Source: Saccharospirillaceae bacterium (lineage in GTDB: Bacteria > Pseudomonadota > Gammaproteobacteria > Pseudomonadales > Oceanobacteraceae). Taken from it: DNA of 61,969 nucleotides. The DNA is taken from assembly GCA_021208685.1 (NCBI GenBank), contig JAJOJJ010000025.1, positions 1 through 61,969 on the forward strand. Direction: 5' to 3'. Both the position numbers and the translations under genes were made by a program. A model generated the notes under the pieces. The model had not been told where the DNA came from. It ran no database searches and was given only the letters and a program-made list of their open reading frames with translations. Below are positions 1 to 8,639 of this stretch, in pieces. Within the stretch, counting starts at the first letter, position 1. Every line of letters begins with the position of its first letter.

Positions 1-21
1 CGATGAGCCGCGCGGCCAGTA

Positions 22-122
22 AATATCAAGGTTTCAAGGGTAACGGCCCAGAAAGCGCGAAGCTGGGGTCGGCCCGCCGGCAAGGGGATAAGTTCCCCTG
101 GGAGGCAACAGGCCTTGATGTT
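22..122. other. Possible structured or repeat element, no gene
   Basis: Bases 22-31 can pair with 113-122 (ten pairs including one G-U), closing a GC-rich segment that holds a further hairpin, gggga (84-88) with tcccc (94-98). I do not recognise a known RNA family. The reverse strand resembles the wording of the repeats near 23,780-23,860 (a GGGGAACTT-TCCCC block followed by GCTTCGCGCT), so a diverged copy of an interspersed repeat is the likelier explanation. No coding gene can be supported in 1-218. Confidence 0.25.
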
Positions 123-218
123 AAAAAGTGCTGTTTTTGTCCGCTATGGTGCTGATTAAAAACTGCGGGACAGCAGTGGCATTGCGGCTCTTTTTTTCAG
201 ATATTTCCCGTTTACAGG

Positions 219-923
219 TCAATCGGTCACCAGACAATTTCCCCATTCACAACGTACCAGCAGGTAGCTGTTATCCGGACAACGCGCATCATAAACCTCA
301 TGCGGCCAGGCATTTTTCAGCAGATGAACTTCTGCACCGGAACAACCGTTACGCTTCGCCATTTTTTCGACCACATAAAAAGAACGGCCATAAATCTTTC
401 CGGTTTTATGTTCAATAAAGGCCCTTTTCAGATTCAGATCGGTGCCATCCCTTTGCATGCGTTTAGCCAAATCGCCGTACACGTTATCCTGATTATATAA
501 ATCACGTTCTCCCTGACTGTATTGCGACAATACCCGCAGGCAGAGTTCTTCCTTATTGCCGCTGGCATTGAGCAACGCCTGAACTTCTGCTTCCGCCGTC
601 TCAACGATCTGCCAGGTGAGTGCCATCGCCATGCGTGCACCGGTTTCATTCCGCTCATCGGTCACATGAATAATGTCATAGGCCAGACCGAAATCTGCAC
701 TTTCCACATAAGCACCGTTTCGCCGCCACCAGTCTTGTTTTGCGGTATAGGCGACCTGCTTGGCTTTGGCACTGACATCATCACAGGCATCAACCCAGGT
801 ACGCAATGTGGTTTCAGCTTGCAAGGCGTTATAAACCGCTCCTCCGGTGGGCGACAGCTGAGCACTGGAACACCCCTGTAACAGCGCCAGTGACGCCAAA
901 AAGAGTCCGGTAAAAATCCGCAT
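219..923 (-). CDS. Hypothetical lipoprotein
   Basis: A 234-residue protein with a lipoprotein signal peptide: a hydrophobic stretch ends in LLQGC, with the lipidated cysteine at residue 18 followed by SS. It is therefore expected at the membrane, facing the periplasm. The mature part has several cysteines towards the C-terminus and aromatic-rich segments, but no family I recognise. The start at 923 is chosen because an AAAAGG ribosome-binding site at 933-938 abuts ATG codons at 932 and 929 but lies 9 bases before 923; a longer reading from 1034 would add a non-signal extension that overlaps the next gene. The glutaredoxin-like gene ends 13 bases upstream, so the two are probably co-transcribed. 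Function is unknown. Confidence 0.7.
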   Translation of the reverse strand: MRIFTGLFLASLALLQGCSSAQLSPTGGAVYNALQAETTLRTWVDACDDVSAKAKQVAYTAKQDWWRRNGAYVESADFGLAYDIIHVTDERNETGARMAMALTWQIVETAEAEVQALLNASGNKEELCLRVLSQYSQGERDLYNQDNVYGDLAKRMQRDGTDLNLKRAFIEHKTGKIYGRSFYVVEKMAKRNGCSGAEVHLLKNAWPHEVYDARCPDNSYLLVRCEWGNCLVTD

Positions 924-936
924 GGTCATCATCCTT

Positions 937-1212
937 TTATTCAGCAATAGATTCGGCTTGAGTACGGCCCTGCAGCCAGTTAAGCAGCTGCACTTTATCA
1001 AATGGCCAGTCCAGTTCTGCTCCGGTCTGCTCATTCAGCAGAACCGGAATCCGTAAGCCATAACGCTCGACCAGTGTGTCTGCCTCTGCAATATCTTCGA
1101 CGTAAACATCCAGAGCAATCTGGCCAGCGACATCCACAATAACCGCTTGTGCCAGTTCACACAGATGACAGGCCTCAGTGCCGAATAAAACCAGAGCCAT
1201 AGGCCGTTCCAT
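937..1212 (-). CDS. Glutaredoxin-like (DUF836) thiol protein
   Basis: A 91-residue cytoplasmic thioredoxin-fold protein. Near the N-terminus the first strand leads into GTEACHLCE, giving a CxxC active site at residues 15-18, and the cis-proline segment RIPVL follows in the middle, as expected for glutaredoxin and DUF836 proteins. These reduce disulfides or bind thiols; the physiological partner is not evident. The size matches the family. An in-frame Met at residue 5 is an alternative start. It lies just upstream of the lipoprotein gene on the same strand (13-base gap), so the pair may form a small operon. Confidence 0.75.
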   Translation of the reverse strand: MERPMALVLFGTEACHLCELAQAVIVDVAGQIALDVYVEDIAEADTLVERYGLRIPVLLNEQTGAELDWPFDKVQLLNWLQGRTQAESIAE

Positions 1213-1305
1213 TCAATATAAACAAGGCGGGAGTATAGCGGTTAGCACGGGGACATGACAAAAAGTCTGCCCCGTAAAGGGAAAAATACCGTGACGTTTT
1301 GTCTA

Positions 1306-2355
1306 TCAGGCTTTACTGCCAATCCATGAATTCAGTCCTTCATGGAATGATTGCCATACGGGCAGGCGCTCTTCTTCAGACAGTAATTCATTCACCAGAT
1401 CCTGCAGCGTCTGCGGCGCATCAGCCAGCGGGCTGGCTTTATCCAGCGCCGACATATAAGCATCCACATAGGAAGCCAGCGGCGCTTTTAACGATTCCAG
1501 CGCTGGCGTCGGCAGTTGAGGCTGCACTCTGGAATAGGCTTTGGTTGATGTTGCTACCGCCTGCTGTGTCAGATTCAGACTCATGGATGCCAGCTGGCTG
1601 CCATCAAAGCCAAGATTCATTGCCTGCTCAAGTGCACTGCCGATATCACCGGCAAAAAAGCGCTCACTCAGTGACTGCACATCGTCAAACAAACCTGACA
1701 GCGCCGAACGTTCAGCCTCACTCAGACTGCCATTCACTTCCATGCTCCAGTGTTGCTGAGCCGAAGCCTGCAGGCTGAACGCCGAATTGCCGCTGTTATC
1801 TGTATTGATGGAAGTGCTGAGACTGCTGCCCTGAGAAAAGCGGACCGTTACCCGATCACCTTCCTGAGTCAGTACCTGTAGGGAAAGCTCATTCGCCACG
1901 CGCAATGAACTGTTGCTGGTCATCAACGCCGACGTCTGCTCTGCCGGTTTGGAGAGCCGATCCAGACCAACATCCACCAACTGGCGTCCGGCGGCGATCT
2001 GATTCTTTAATTCATCGTCCAGCAAACCCATACCATCGAGCATTTCGGTGGCCTCGGCATATCCTCTGGCAATACCTTCACGCGCGGCCTGCAGGCGCTG
2101 ATCAATGCGGTTCTGATCGGCCCCCTGAGTGCGCAGCTGATGAATACCATTTTCCACATGGCGCAGAATGGCAGAGGCGGTTTCTTCCGGACTTTGCTTT
2201 TTATCAGGCCGGACAATACCGGGAAGGGCCTTAGCTAACGATTCTGCAGCCGCCCCTTGCTTGATATCATCAGAAGGCGCGCCGGTTTTCTTATTTCCTT
2301 CAGAATTCTGGAGGCCATAGTTCCGATATTGCGAGGGGGAAATTGTGACTGCCAT
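1306..2355 (-). CDS. DUF5610 domain protein
   Basis: A 349-residue protein without signal peptide or membrane segments. Polar, low-complexity sequence fills the first 50 residues. A helical region follows (about 55-135, with the wording of a DUF5610 segment: repeated ILRHVENG, RLQAAREGIARGYAEA, MLDGMGLLDDEL), then a beta-rich middle (about 150-215) and a helical C-terminus. Proteins with this helical domain are known mainly in Pseudomonas-like and marine gammaproteobacteria, and their role is uncharacterised. The family assignment is by recognition of the motif wording, not by a search. The gene stands alone, with a terminator hairpin just upstream of it belonging to the next gene. Confidence 0.65.
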   Translation of the reverse strand: MAVTISPSQYRNYGLQNSEGNKKTGAPSDDIKQGAAAESLAKALPGIVRPDKKQSPEETASAILRHVENGIHQLRTQGADQNRIDQRLQAAREGIARGYAEATEMLDGMGLLDDELKNQIAAGRQLVDVGLDRLSKPAEQTSALMTSNSSLRVANELSLQVLTQEGDRVTVRFSQGSSLSTSINTDNSGNSAFSLQASAQQHWSMEVNGSLSEAERSALSGLFDDVQSLSERFFAGDIGSALEQAMNLGFDGSQLASMSLNLTQQAVATSTKAYSRVQPQLPTPALESLKAPLASYVDAYMSALDKASPLADAPQTLQDLVNELLSEEERLPVWQSFHEGLNSWIGSKA

Positions 2356-2440
2356 AAAGCCTCCGTTCAGACTGTGTCGCCGTTCTGTTGGTTATCGGCT
2401 GCTGCTGGCGGAAGTTAAATCCTGTGACAGCTTAGTCAGC

Positions 2441-2476
2441 ACACAAAAAAGCCCGCGACTGGCGGGCTGTGTGTTT
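2441..2476 (-). terminator. Rho-independent terminator
   Basis: On the minus strand, AGCCCGC (2462-2468) pairs with GCGGGCT (2450-2456) around a 5-base loop and is followed by a run of six T (2445-2450). ACACA/TGTGT flanks extend the stem. It lies downstream of the small gene ending at 2574. A second GC hairpin without a T run (CGCTGAG...CTCAGCG, about 2541-2571) sits between them. Confidence 0.75.
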
Positions 2477-2573
2477 TACGCTAGGGCCTGTTACCACGAA
2501 TGAAACAGACCAGCTATTGGCTAAAAACCCTTCAGACAAGGCGCTGAGAGTTTCGCCTGACGCGCTCAGCGAG

Positions 2574-2861
2574 TCAGTAGCAAACGGCACCCTGATGGTA
2601 TTCGTAACCAAAATCGAGTTTCCAGCAGACTTTATTACGCTCAATTTCGTTCATGATGTGATCCGGATGCTCATTCAGCAACTGCATGATTTTCAATGTT
2701 TTATAGGCGGCATGCAGTGCATTCTGATCAAGAGCCACGACCTCTTCTTTACTCATGATTCCCTGATCCAGCAAGGCCTCACGCCATTCTGTAACATCCT
2801 GCGTCTGCATCATGTGCTCAACCAATGGTTGAATAAGTGAAAGTTTCTGCGCCTGGCTCAT
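2574..2861 (-). CDS. Small hypothetical protein, 95 aa
   Basis: A soluble, largely helical 95-residue protein with no signal peptide. It begins MSQAQKLSLIQPLVEHM and has a leucine- and histidine-rich amphipathic pattern up to residue 70. I do not recognise the family. The start is well supported: GGAGGA lies 7 bases before the ATG at 2861. A rho-independent terminator follows about 100 bases downstream, so it is probably a monocistronic unit. The last 15 residues (ending in CY) are less regular. The divergent or upstream neighbour is the frameshifted AraC regulator. Confidence 0.6.
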   Translation of the reverse strand: MSQAQKLSLIQPLVEHMMQTQDVTEWREALLDQGIMSKEEVVALDQNALHAAYKTLKIMQLLNEHPDHIMNEIERNKVCWKLDFGYEYHQGAVCY

Positions 2862-3009
2862 AACAAATCCTCCGAGTAAAGAACCCGATCACAATGGCCC
2901 AGATACAGAGAGAAAACCAGTTCAAAAAATGAACACTATCGTGACGATAAGTTAAAAATTCATCGCTGACGGAAGCATTACCCTGCGAAAGAGAGCGAAT
3001 CAGCGCATC

Positions 3010-4090
3010 TTATGGCTGTTTGCGCTGATTGCGGTATTCAACCGGCGTCTGACCGGTCCAGCGCTTAAATGCCCGGTAGAAGGTGCTTGGCTCAGAAAAA
3101 CCGGTGAGATAAACAATCTCATCGATGCTTTCATTGGTTCCCGATAATAATCGCTTGGCCAGATTACAACGATAATCCGCCAGCAATTGATTGAAGTTAG
3201 TACCCGCTTCCGCCAGACGAGTGCGCAGTGTGCGGGATTTGATATCCAGCCGTTCGGCAACGTCTTCCAGACTGACCTGACCTGTTTCCAGTATTTCACC
3301 AAAAACCTTATACACCCGGGTCACAATGTCCTGACGTTCGAGCTTGGCTACATGCTCAATGGCCAGCTTTTCATGCAATTGCAGCAGCTCCGGTTCAGCA
3401 TGGGAAGACGGCATATCCAGCAGCTGAGTACTGAAATAAATACGGTTATCTTCCTGCTCAAAGAGAACCGGGCAGGCAAAAATCCGCTCGTGCTCCGAAC
3501 TGTCAGCCGGTTTTTCATGGCTGAAATGAACGCGGGATGGGGTAAAGGCAGCATCGGTGACATAACGGAAGAAGCGGATCAGACCAAGTGCCATGCATTC
3601 ATTCAGATGACGCAGACCGGCCACACGATCGCTGGCACTTTCTACCAGAATATACGCCTGATCACCTTCGGTGCCGGTACTGGCCTGGGATGCATCGCTG
3701 AGCAGGCGCTGATAATTCAGCGCTCTTTTCAGCCCTTCGCCAAACGTCGGGCTGGAGAGGAACAGATACTGAAGTACCTGCCCTTTATACACAGGCATGT
3801 GTTCGCCAAGATGCAGACCGATATCGGCATCCTTGCTGACCTCTTCCAACACATGCACAAATCAGCTGAGCTTCGTGTGGAGTACGGATATTACGGTCCG
3901 CCAGCAGTTCCGGGGTAACCCCCAGGCGCACAAACACCGCATCCACATCCAGACCCATCTTAAGCATGGCCTGATGAGCCAGCTGGATCATGACGCCAGA
4001 GTCGCGCAGTTCTGTCATTCCACCGGACATAAGTCGTTGAAATTCCTGATGAGTGTTGGCGAATTCTGCCAGATAAACAGGCCGCTGCAA
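3010..4090 (-). pseudogene. AraC-family regulator, frameshifted
   Basis: Two overlapping frames together make one AraC-type regulator of the OruR/ArgR-like class with an N-terminal Arabinose_bd domain. The first part starts at 4090 and stays in register to RTPHEAQLI; the register then changes near 3850-3862, and the rest continues as VLEEVSKDADIGLHLGEH to the C-terminal helix-turn-helix pair (EDVAERLDIKSRTLRTRL, then IDEIVYLTGFSEPSTFYRAF, ending GQTPVEYR). A single-base change (about +1, or -2) restores one frame of about 360 residues, the normal family length. It could be a genuine inactivating mutation or a sequencing error. It faces the MaoC hydratase gene across 115 bases, the usual layout for a regulator of that gene. 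Confidence 0.7.
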
Positions 4091-4205
4091 GCCCTATTGA
4101 CCAAACTGACGCAGCGCGCAGAGAGGCTGCGCCAATGGTCGCTCACAACAGGTCTCTATACTCAGCGCTCTCACCCTGTCTGATCAGAATACTTATAAGG
4201 ACTCC

Positions 4206-5108
4206 GTGGCTATGACTCAAGCAATACGCCTGCAATTCAGTGCGACTCCGGGAACTCTGAGCCAGTATGCCCGCGCTCTGCTGGCTCGCGGTGCCGGTCA
4301 GCGCGACGTAACGATGCCGGATATCGAAGCCCTGCTGGTTGGCGTTAAAGCCCAGCCTGAACGGGTAGCATCTTATGCCAGCGTCTGCGGCTTCCGCAGT
4401 CACAGCTCTTTGTTACCGCTGACCTACCCGCACGTACTGGCATTTCCGCTGCACATGGAATTGATGCTGCACAAACAGTTTCCACTGGCACTGATGGGGC
4501 TGGTGCATATCCACAATGAGATCACCCAATACCGGGCGATCCGTCAGGAAGAAAAACTCGACATCCGCTGCCACTTCGCAGGCAGCAACCGAACCGACAA
4601 AGGCCTGGAATTTGATATCCGCACCGAAGTCACCATCGGTGGTGAACGGGTATGGGAGTCCGTCAGTACCAACCTGGCGCGGATGCGCAGTGATACCCCA
4701 CGGGGACCGAAAAAAGAACGTGCGCCTCTGCCCGGCTTTTCCACCGCAGAACGCTGGACCCTGCACAGCAACCTCGGACGTCGCTATGCACGGGTTTCCG
4801 GTGATTCAAATCCTATTCACCTCTACGCCCTGTCCGCCAGGCTGTTCGGTTTCAAAAGCCATATCGCTCATGGCATGTGGAGCAAAGCCCGCACGGCGGC
4901 GGCGCTGCAACCCTTACTGGGTACGGACGCCTGCCGACTGACGACCGAATTCAAACTGCCGGTATTCCTGCCAGCGACGGTTGAGCTGAACTACAACCTG
5001 CATGAAACGCTGACCACTGAGCAGACAACACAAGCCGGAATCGACTTTGAGTTACGCTGCATCAGAGGTGAAAAAGTTCATATGAAAGGACGCATTGAAA
5101 AAATCTGA
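4206..5108 (+). CDS. MaoC-like acyl-CoA hydratase
   Basis: A 300-residue hotdog-fold protein. The C-terminal half carries the hydratase-2 signature: SGDSNPIH with Asp200 and His205 as predicted catalytic residues, then HGMW. The N-terminal half is a second, degenerate hotdog. Such enzymes hydrate trans-2-enoyl-CoA (or enoyl-ACP) to 3-hydroxyacyl thioesters in fatty-acid or PHA metabolism. Two starts are possible: GTG at 4206 (5 bases after AAGG) or ATG at 4212 (11 bases after it). The frameshifted AraC-family regulator is divergent and may once have controlled this gene; no other fatty-acid gene is adjacent. The substrate cannot be read from the sequence. Confidence 0.8.
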   Translation: MAMTQAIRLQFSATPGTLSQYARALLARGAGQRDVTMPDIEALLVGVKAQPERVASYASVCGFRSHSSLLPLTYPHVLAFPLHMELMLHKQFPLALMGLVHIHNEITQYRAIRQEEKLDIRCHFAGSNRTDKGLEFDIRTEVTIGGERVWESVSTNLARMRSDTPRGPKKERAPLPGFSTAERWTLHSNLGRRYARVSGDSNPIHLYALSARLFGFKSHIAHGMWSKARTAAALQPLLGTDACRLTTEFKLPVFLPATVELNYNLHETLTTEQTTQAGIDFELRCIRGEKVHMKGRIEKI

Positions 5109-5132
5109 GAACCCGGCCAGAAAACATCAGGC

Positions 5133-5537
5133 TCAGCCCTGCTGGGCCTGATCAATAATTCCTGCCAGCCAGTTTTCAGCGTCATCGCGCAGATCAAACC
5201 GCTGCACCGGATACGCCGGCGCGTGATAACTGAGAAACATCGATGTGAGATGACGCAGCATAAAAGAATTGCCGACCACCGCCAGCGCGCTGGTTGAACG
5301 CAGCAGATCCGGATGGGAAGCAAACAGCTGGACCTCAAAATCGACCGTCAGGATGTCCTGAGCCAGCATTAAAACCGGTAATCTGCGCCGCCCCGCCACC
5401 CGTCGGCGAGCATTGTGCATAAAACGTACAAGATCGATCGTCAGATGACTGAAACCATTAAGGTCATGATAGACAATGCCGCTTTCCCCCAGCCATGTCT
5501 GTGGCTTTGCAGGGGAATCCAAACCTCGAATTGTCAT
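5133..5537 (-). CDS. DUF7793/STAS-like small protein
   Basis: A 134-residue soluble protein. Its layout, an initial strand GIVYHDLNGF, a helix over about 30-48, a strand LPVLMLAQDI, then a helix ending in STSALAVVGNS and a C-terminal FDLRDDAENWLAGII, resembles the SpoIIAA/STAS-like proteins grouped under DUF7793, where the final segment reads 'xxxEEAxxWL'. Function in that family is poorly known. Assignment rests on pattern similarity only and is tentative. It is convergent with the MaoC gene (24-base gap) and separated from the beta-barrel gene by 345 bases. Confidence 0.5.
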   Translation of the reverse strand: MTIRGLDSPAKPQTWLGESGIVYHDLNGFSHLTIDLVRFMHNARRRVAGRRRLPVLMLAQDILTVDFEVQLFASHPDLLRSTSALAVVGNSFMLRHLTSMFLSYHAPAYPVQRFDLRDDAENWLAGIIDQAQQG

Positions 5538-5882
5538 ATAAACTTCAGTTTTAAGAATTGATTTTTATAAAAGATAGCAAAATATAACGGAAAATAAAGC
5601 TCATTATCATTTTCTGATGGAGGATTCCCCGCTACCGGGAAAAACTTACTGACAAATTTGCCGATATTGTTCAAAACAGGCCGGCCAACAGGATGTGTGT
5701 GCTGTCTTTAGCCGATGGGTGACGCCCTGACACCGGGCATGGAGATATCAACGTAAAGAGGCCGAAGAGTAGCTTTATATTGAAGCGCTGACTGGTATCA
5801 TGGCGTCAGGTACGGACAGCCACAGGCTTACCGGCCCATACAATAACAAGCTCTGTTCAAACCGGGCAGTAAAACTATAAAA
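5538..5882. other. Intergenic region, no gene seen
   Basis: 345 bases upstream of the outer-membrane protein gene. It is AT-rich at its left end (5550-5610), which is likely to hold the promoter of the minus-strand DUF7793-like gene. I see no convincing reading frame, hairpin terminator or known RNA. No clear ribosome-binding site precedes the ATG at 5883. Confidence 0.4.
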
Positions 5883-6635
5883 ATGGATTCCCTCACTATG
5901 GCCTCATCTTCCTGCAAGCCCTTACACGGCCGTCTGCTGGCTTCAATGTTAAGTTCCCTGCTCGCGTTATCGCTGCTGTCCCCTGCCGTACAGGCAGAAG
6001 GTGGATTCGTTGGCCTTCAGGGCGGCATTACCGATTCTCAGGATATGGACTCTTTCGGCAACACCTTCAAACTCACCTTCGGCCCAAACATTACCGACCG
6101 GCTGGCACTGGAATTGGGTGTAATGGATATCGGCGAAGCCAGCTACAACGACCCCAAAGCCGATTTTACCGGTGTTGATGATGACACGCCGCCGACCTTC
6201 ATAAACGCCAAACACGCAACGGTTGTTCGCACCAATGCCATCACCGACGAGCAGAACCCCGCCAATAACCGCCAGGCGGTCGCTACCTATACCGGGTTAG
6301 CCAATGCCCGGCCGCAGAGTTTCCTGATTACATTCCGCTATCGGTTTTCACTGACGGACGACATCGACTTTTTTCTGAAAACCGGCGCAAACCTTTGGTT
6401 TGCGGATTACGACATGGTCGAAGTCAAAGCCTTTCAGGATCAAACCATCAGCCGCCGGGTGGTAAACAGCAAACAAACCTCGGCAATCGATCAGATCAGT
6501 GGCGGTGGATTCCTGTGGCATGCCCTTCCTGATCTGGCATTACGCGCCGAATTGGAAACAACGGCGCTGGATAGCAAAGAATTCAGCCGCGTCCGTTTCC
6601 AATTGGTGACATTGGGTGTTCAGTACGAATTCTGA
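5883..6635 (+). CDS. Outer-membrane beta-barrel protein
   Basis: A 250-residue exported protein. A long signal peptide ends at about residue 38 (SLLSPAVQAEGG). The mature part alternates polar and hydrophobic residues in strand-sized blocks (FVGLQGGI, LALELGVMDIG, SFLITFRYRFSL, FFLKTGANLWFADYDM, LRAELETTAL) and ends in the barrel signature YEF, recognised by the BAM complex. This matches the small OmpA/OmpW-like 8-stranded barrels (PF13505-like). The function may be a pore or structural and is not specified by sequence. Starts at 5883, 5898 and 5946 are all in frame; none has a good ribosome-binding site, and 5946 would shorten the signal peptide to a more typical length. Confidence 0.7.
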   Translation: MDSLTMASSSCKPLHGRLLASMLSSLLALSLLSPAVQAEGGFVGLQGGITDSQDMDSFGNTFKLTFGPNITDRLALELGVMDIGEASYNDPKADFTGVDDDTPPTFINAKHATVVRTNAITDEQNPANNRQAVATYTGLANARPQSFLITFRYRFSLTDDIDFFLKTGANLWFADYDMVEVKAFQDQTISRRVVNSKQTSAIDQISGGGFLWHALPDLALRAELETTALDSKEFSRVRFQLVTLGVQYEF

Positions 6636-6790
6636 AAAACAAAACCACCGTACCTTTTAAACAACCTGCCCGGGCAAGAAAATTCTAAAAAAAAAGTCAT
6701 TCCGGGTAGGTTTATGCCAATAATTGCCAGACCCGTCACAATATAACCTTTCTCATTAGACCAAAATGGGGGCCGGGTAGATCGGTGCCA

Positions 6791-6819
6791 GTCATGTGTT
6801 ACCTATGGTAACACATGAC
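6791..6819. promoter_or_regulatory. Perfect 13-bp inverted repeat, candidate operator
   Basis: GTCATGTGTTACC, the spacer TAT, then GGTAACACATGAC: thirteen perfectly paired bases on each side. No T-run follows, so it is unlikely to be a terminator. It lies 116 bases before the AraC-type regulator at 6935, in the 299-base gap after the beta-barrel gene, and looks like a binding site for a dimeric regulator. The rest of the gap (6636-6790) has an A-run and two copies of CCGGGTAG but no gene. Confidence 0.5.
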
Positions 6820-6934
6820 AAATTTGGTCACATTCCATTACCATAATGCCTGCTCTTTTTACCAACCTGTCAGTGGCATATGACTTGCTATTGAGTAAGG
6901 TTAAAAAACAAAAATTGAATCAGATTAAACGCCT

Positions 6935-7984
6935 ATGAACATGGAACAAGGTTACGTATCCACCGCATTGGTTCGTCCTCTGCTGGAAGCTGCAGGCCCG
7001 ACGTTTTTCGATCAGCTGCCGGAGAGCGCCAATGGTGCAATTCAGCGGGTTCTCAAACAGCTGAAAGATCCGGACAGCCGGATCAATGCCGAAGATGCCG
7101 ATGAACTGATCAGCCAGCTGGTCAAACGTACAAACGATGAATCACTGTGCGTACAGTCATCTCACAAATTCAACGTTCACGGCAGCTGCCAGCTGCAGCA
7201 CTTATTTTTATGCTGCAATACCCTGCGTGAGGCCCTGTATTATCTGGAGAAGTTTTCTTCGTTGCTGAGTGATCAGCTGGAAATTCAGGTAACCCGCACC
7301 CGCGACAACATCATTAAGGTTAAATTGCCGGTTGAAGAGAACTTTATTGTCTCAACCCAGCGCCGCCGTACCGAAATCATTATCAGCACGCTGCTGAGCT
7401 GGCTGCGTCAGCTGTGCGGACCGGAACTGAACATCAGCACCATCGCCCTGCCATTCCCGGCCACTCAATACAGTGAGCATTACCGGTCACAGTGGCGCAG
7501 TGAGGTTCAGTTCAACGCGGATGAATGTTCGATTCAGTTTCACAGCAAATGGCTGGATGAGGGGCTGCATAATACCAACCCGCACATCCTGAATATGATG
7601 AAACGCGAAGTGGAAGAGCAATACCGTAAACTCGCCCGCTCCGGTTCTCTGGCGGAGCGTATCCGCAAGGCGTTCCTGCAAAACAAAATCCGTCTGAATG
7701 CCAACCAGCAGGAAGTTGCCGATTACTTCCACATCAGTGCCCGAACGCTGAACCGCCACCTGCATCGGGAGGAAACCTCACTGAAGCAGATCGTAACCAG
7801 CGTCCGCCTGGAAACCGCCAAGCGCCTGCTGATCAATACTGACGAAAGCATCGAGCAGATTGCACTTAATATCGGCCTGTCCGGCCGCCGCACACTGGAT
7901 CGTATTTTCATCAAAGAGATTGATCAGAGCCCGGCGCAGTATCGTCAGTCGCATAAGCAAATGCCGATTGCCGCTAACGGCTGA
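6935..7984 (+). CDS. AraC-family transcriptional regulator
   Basis: A 349-residue cytoplasmic regulator. Residues 1-225 form an Arabinose_bd-like effector domain (CQLQHLFLCCNTLREALYYL is characteristic). Residues 240-340 hold two helix-turn-helix motifs: QQEVADYFHISARTLNRHL and IEQIALNIGLSGRRTLDRIF, ending DQSPAQYR. Members of this OruR/ArgR-like branch usually activate lipid, amino-acid or hydrocarbon genes next door. Here no obvious target lies downstream: the gene ends at a bidirectional terminator facing a convergent Nudix gene. A perfect palindrome lies 116 bases upstream and could be an autoregulatory site. ATG codons at 6935 and 6941 are both possible starts; neither has a strong ribosome-binding site. 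Confidence 0.85.
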   Translation: MNMEQGYVSTALVRPLLEAAGPTFFDQLPESANGAIQRVLKQLKDPDSRINAEDADELISQLVKRTNDESLCVQSSHKFNVHGSCQLQHLFLCCNTLREALYYLEKFSSLLSDQLEIQVTRTRDNIIKVKLPVEENFIVSTQRRRTEIIISTLLSWLRQLCGPELNISTIALPFPATQYSEHYRSQWRSEVQFNADECSIQFHSKWLDEGLHNTNPHILNMMKREVEEQYRKLARSGSLAERIRKAFLQNKIRLNANQQEVADYFHISARTLNRHLHREETSLKQIVTSVRLETAKRLLINTDESIEQIALNIGLSGRRTLDRIFIKEIDQSPAQYRQSHKQMPIAANG

Positions 7985-8012
7985 ACCAGGGTTAAGACTG
8001 GCGTTTAACCAT

Positions 8013-8039
8013 AAAAAAGGCAGCCCGGCTGCCTTTTTT
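8013..8039. terminator. Bidirectional rho-independent terminator
   Basis: AAAAAAGGCAGC, a short loop, then GCTGCCTTTTTT: an A-run, stem and T-run symmetrical on both strands. It lies between the convergent AraC-type (+) and Nudix (-) genes and should stop transcription from both. Confidence 0.9.
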
Positions 8040-8062
8040 ATCAGGCCGGGGTTGAGCCGTTT

Positions 8063-8635
8063 TCAGGCCAGTCCCAATAAACGCACACGCTGCAACGCAG
8101 CAACGGTAACCGCATCCGTGATGCGGCCATCCAGCACCATAGCCAGCGCTTGCGTAAATGGCAGACGGCGCACCGTCAGTACTTCGGTCTCTTCCGGCTC
8201 ACTGTCGGCCTGGGTCAGGTTCTGTGCGAGAAACACAAAACCTTCTTCATCGCTGATGCAGTTACTCATATGCAAATGACACAGCGGGGTAAAATCACGG
8301 GCAATCAGGCCGGTTTCCTCTTTCAGCTCACGCCGGGCACACTCCAGCGGCAGCTCATCCAGCGGCGCGCCCCCCATCGGAATTTCCCAATGATACTGAC
8401 GTAACGGGAAACGGTACTGCCCTACCAGCCAGATGTCGCCATTTTCAGCCAGCGGAACGATCCCCACCGCACGATTCTTAAAGCTGACCGTGCCATAAAT
8501 TCCCGGATTACCGGCCGGATTAACCACCTGATATTCATCAACGCGAATCCACGGATTGTCATAGATCTGCTGCTGACTGCGGATCTGCCAGGGATTTTCT
8601 TCATTCGCCGCACCCGGCATCAACTCCTCATTCAT
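8063..8635 (-). CDS. Nudix hydrolase, ADP-ribose pyrophosphatase-like
   Basis: A 190-residue cytoplasmic enzyme with a canonical Nudix box at residues 88-110: G, then E 6 further on, then RELKEETGL, matching Gx5Ex7REUxEExGU. The preceding strand VGQYRFPLRQYHWEIPMGG is typical of the ADP-ribose/sugar-nucleotide branch, where the family hydrolyses X-linked nucleoside diphosphates with Mg2+. The exact substrate cannot be read. The gene starts 4 bases from the end of the rhombosortase gene, so both are probably transcribed together from upstream, and a shared terminator lies just downstream of it. Confidence 0.85.
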   Translation of the reverse strand: MNEELMPGAANEENPWQIRSQQQIYDNPWIRVDEYQVVNPAGNPGIYGTVSFKNRAVGIVPLAENGDIWLVGQYRFPLRQYHWEIPMGGAPLDELPLECARRELKEETGLIARDFTPLCHLHMSNCISDEEGFVFLAQNLTQADSEPEETEVLTVRRLPFTQALAMVLDGRITDAVTVAALQRVRLLGLA

Positions 8636-8639
8636 AGGA

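Noticed and set aside
22-122. Similarity to 6S RNA 3' end (CAAGG...TTCAAGGGTAAC)
   Set aside because: Only about 20 bases resemble it; the following sequence and overall fold do not match 6S RNA.
3-152. 49-codon plus-strand frame at the window start
   Set aside because: Composition is that of a repeat and the frame has no ribosome-binding site or recognisable domain.
2432-2840. Reading frames on both strands between 2432 and 2840
   Set aside because: They cross the terminator at 2441-2476 or run antisense to the well-started gene at 2574-2861.
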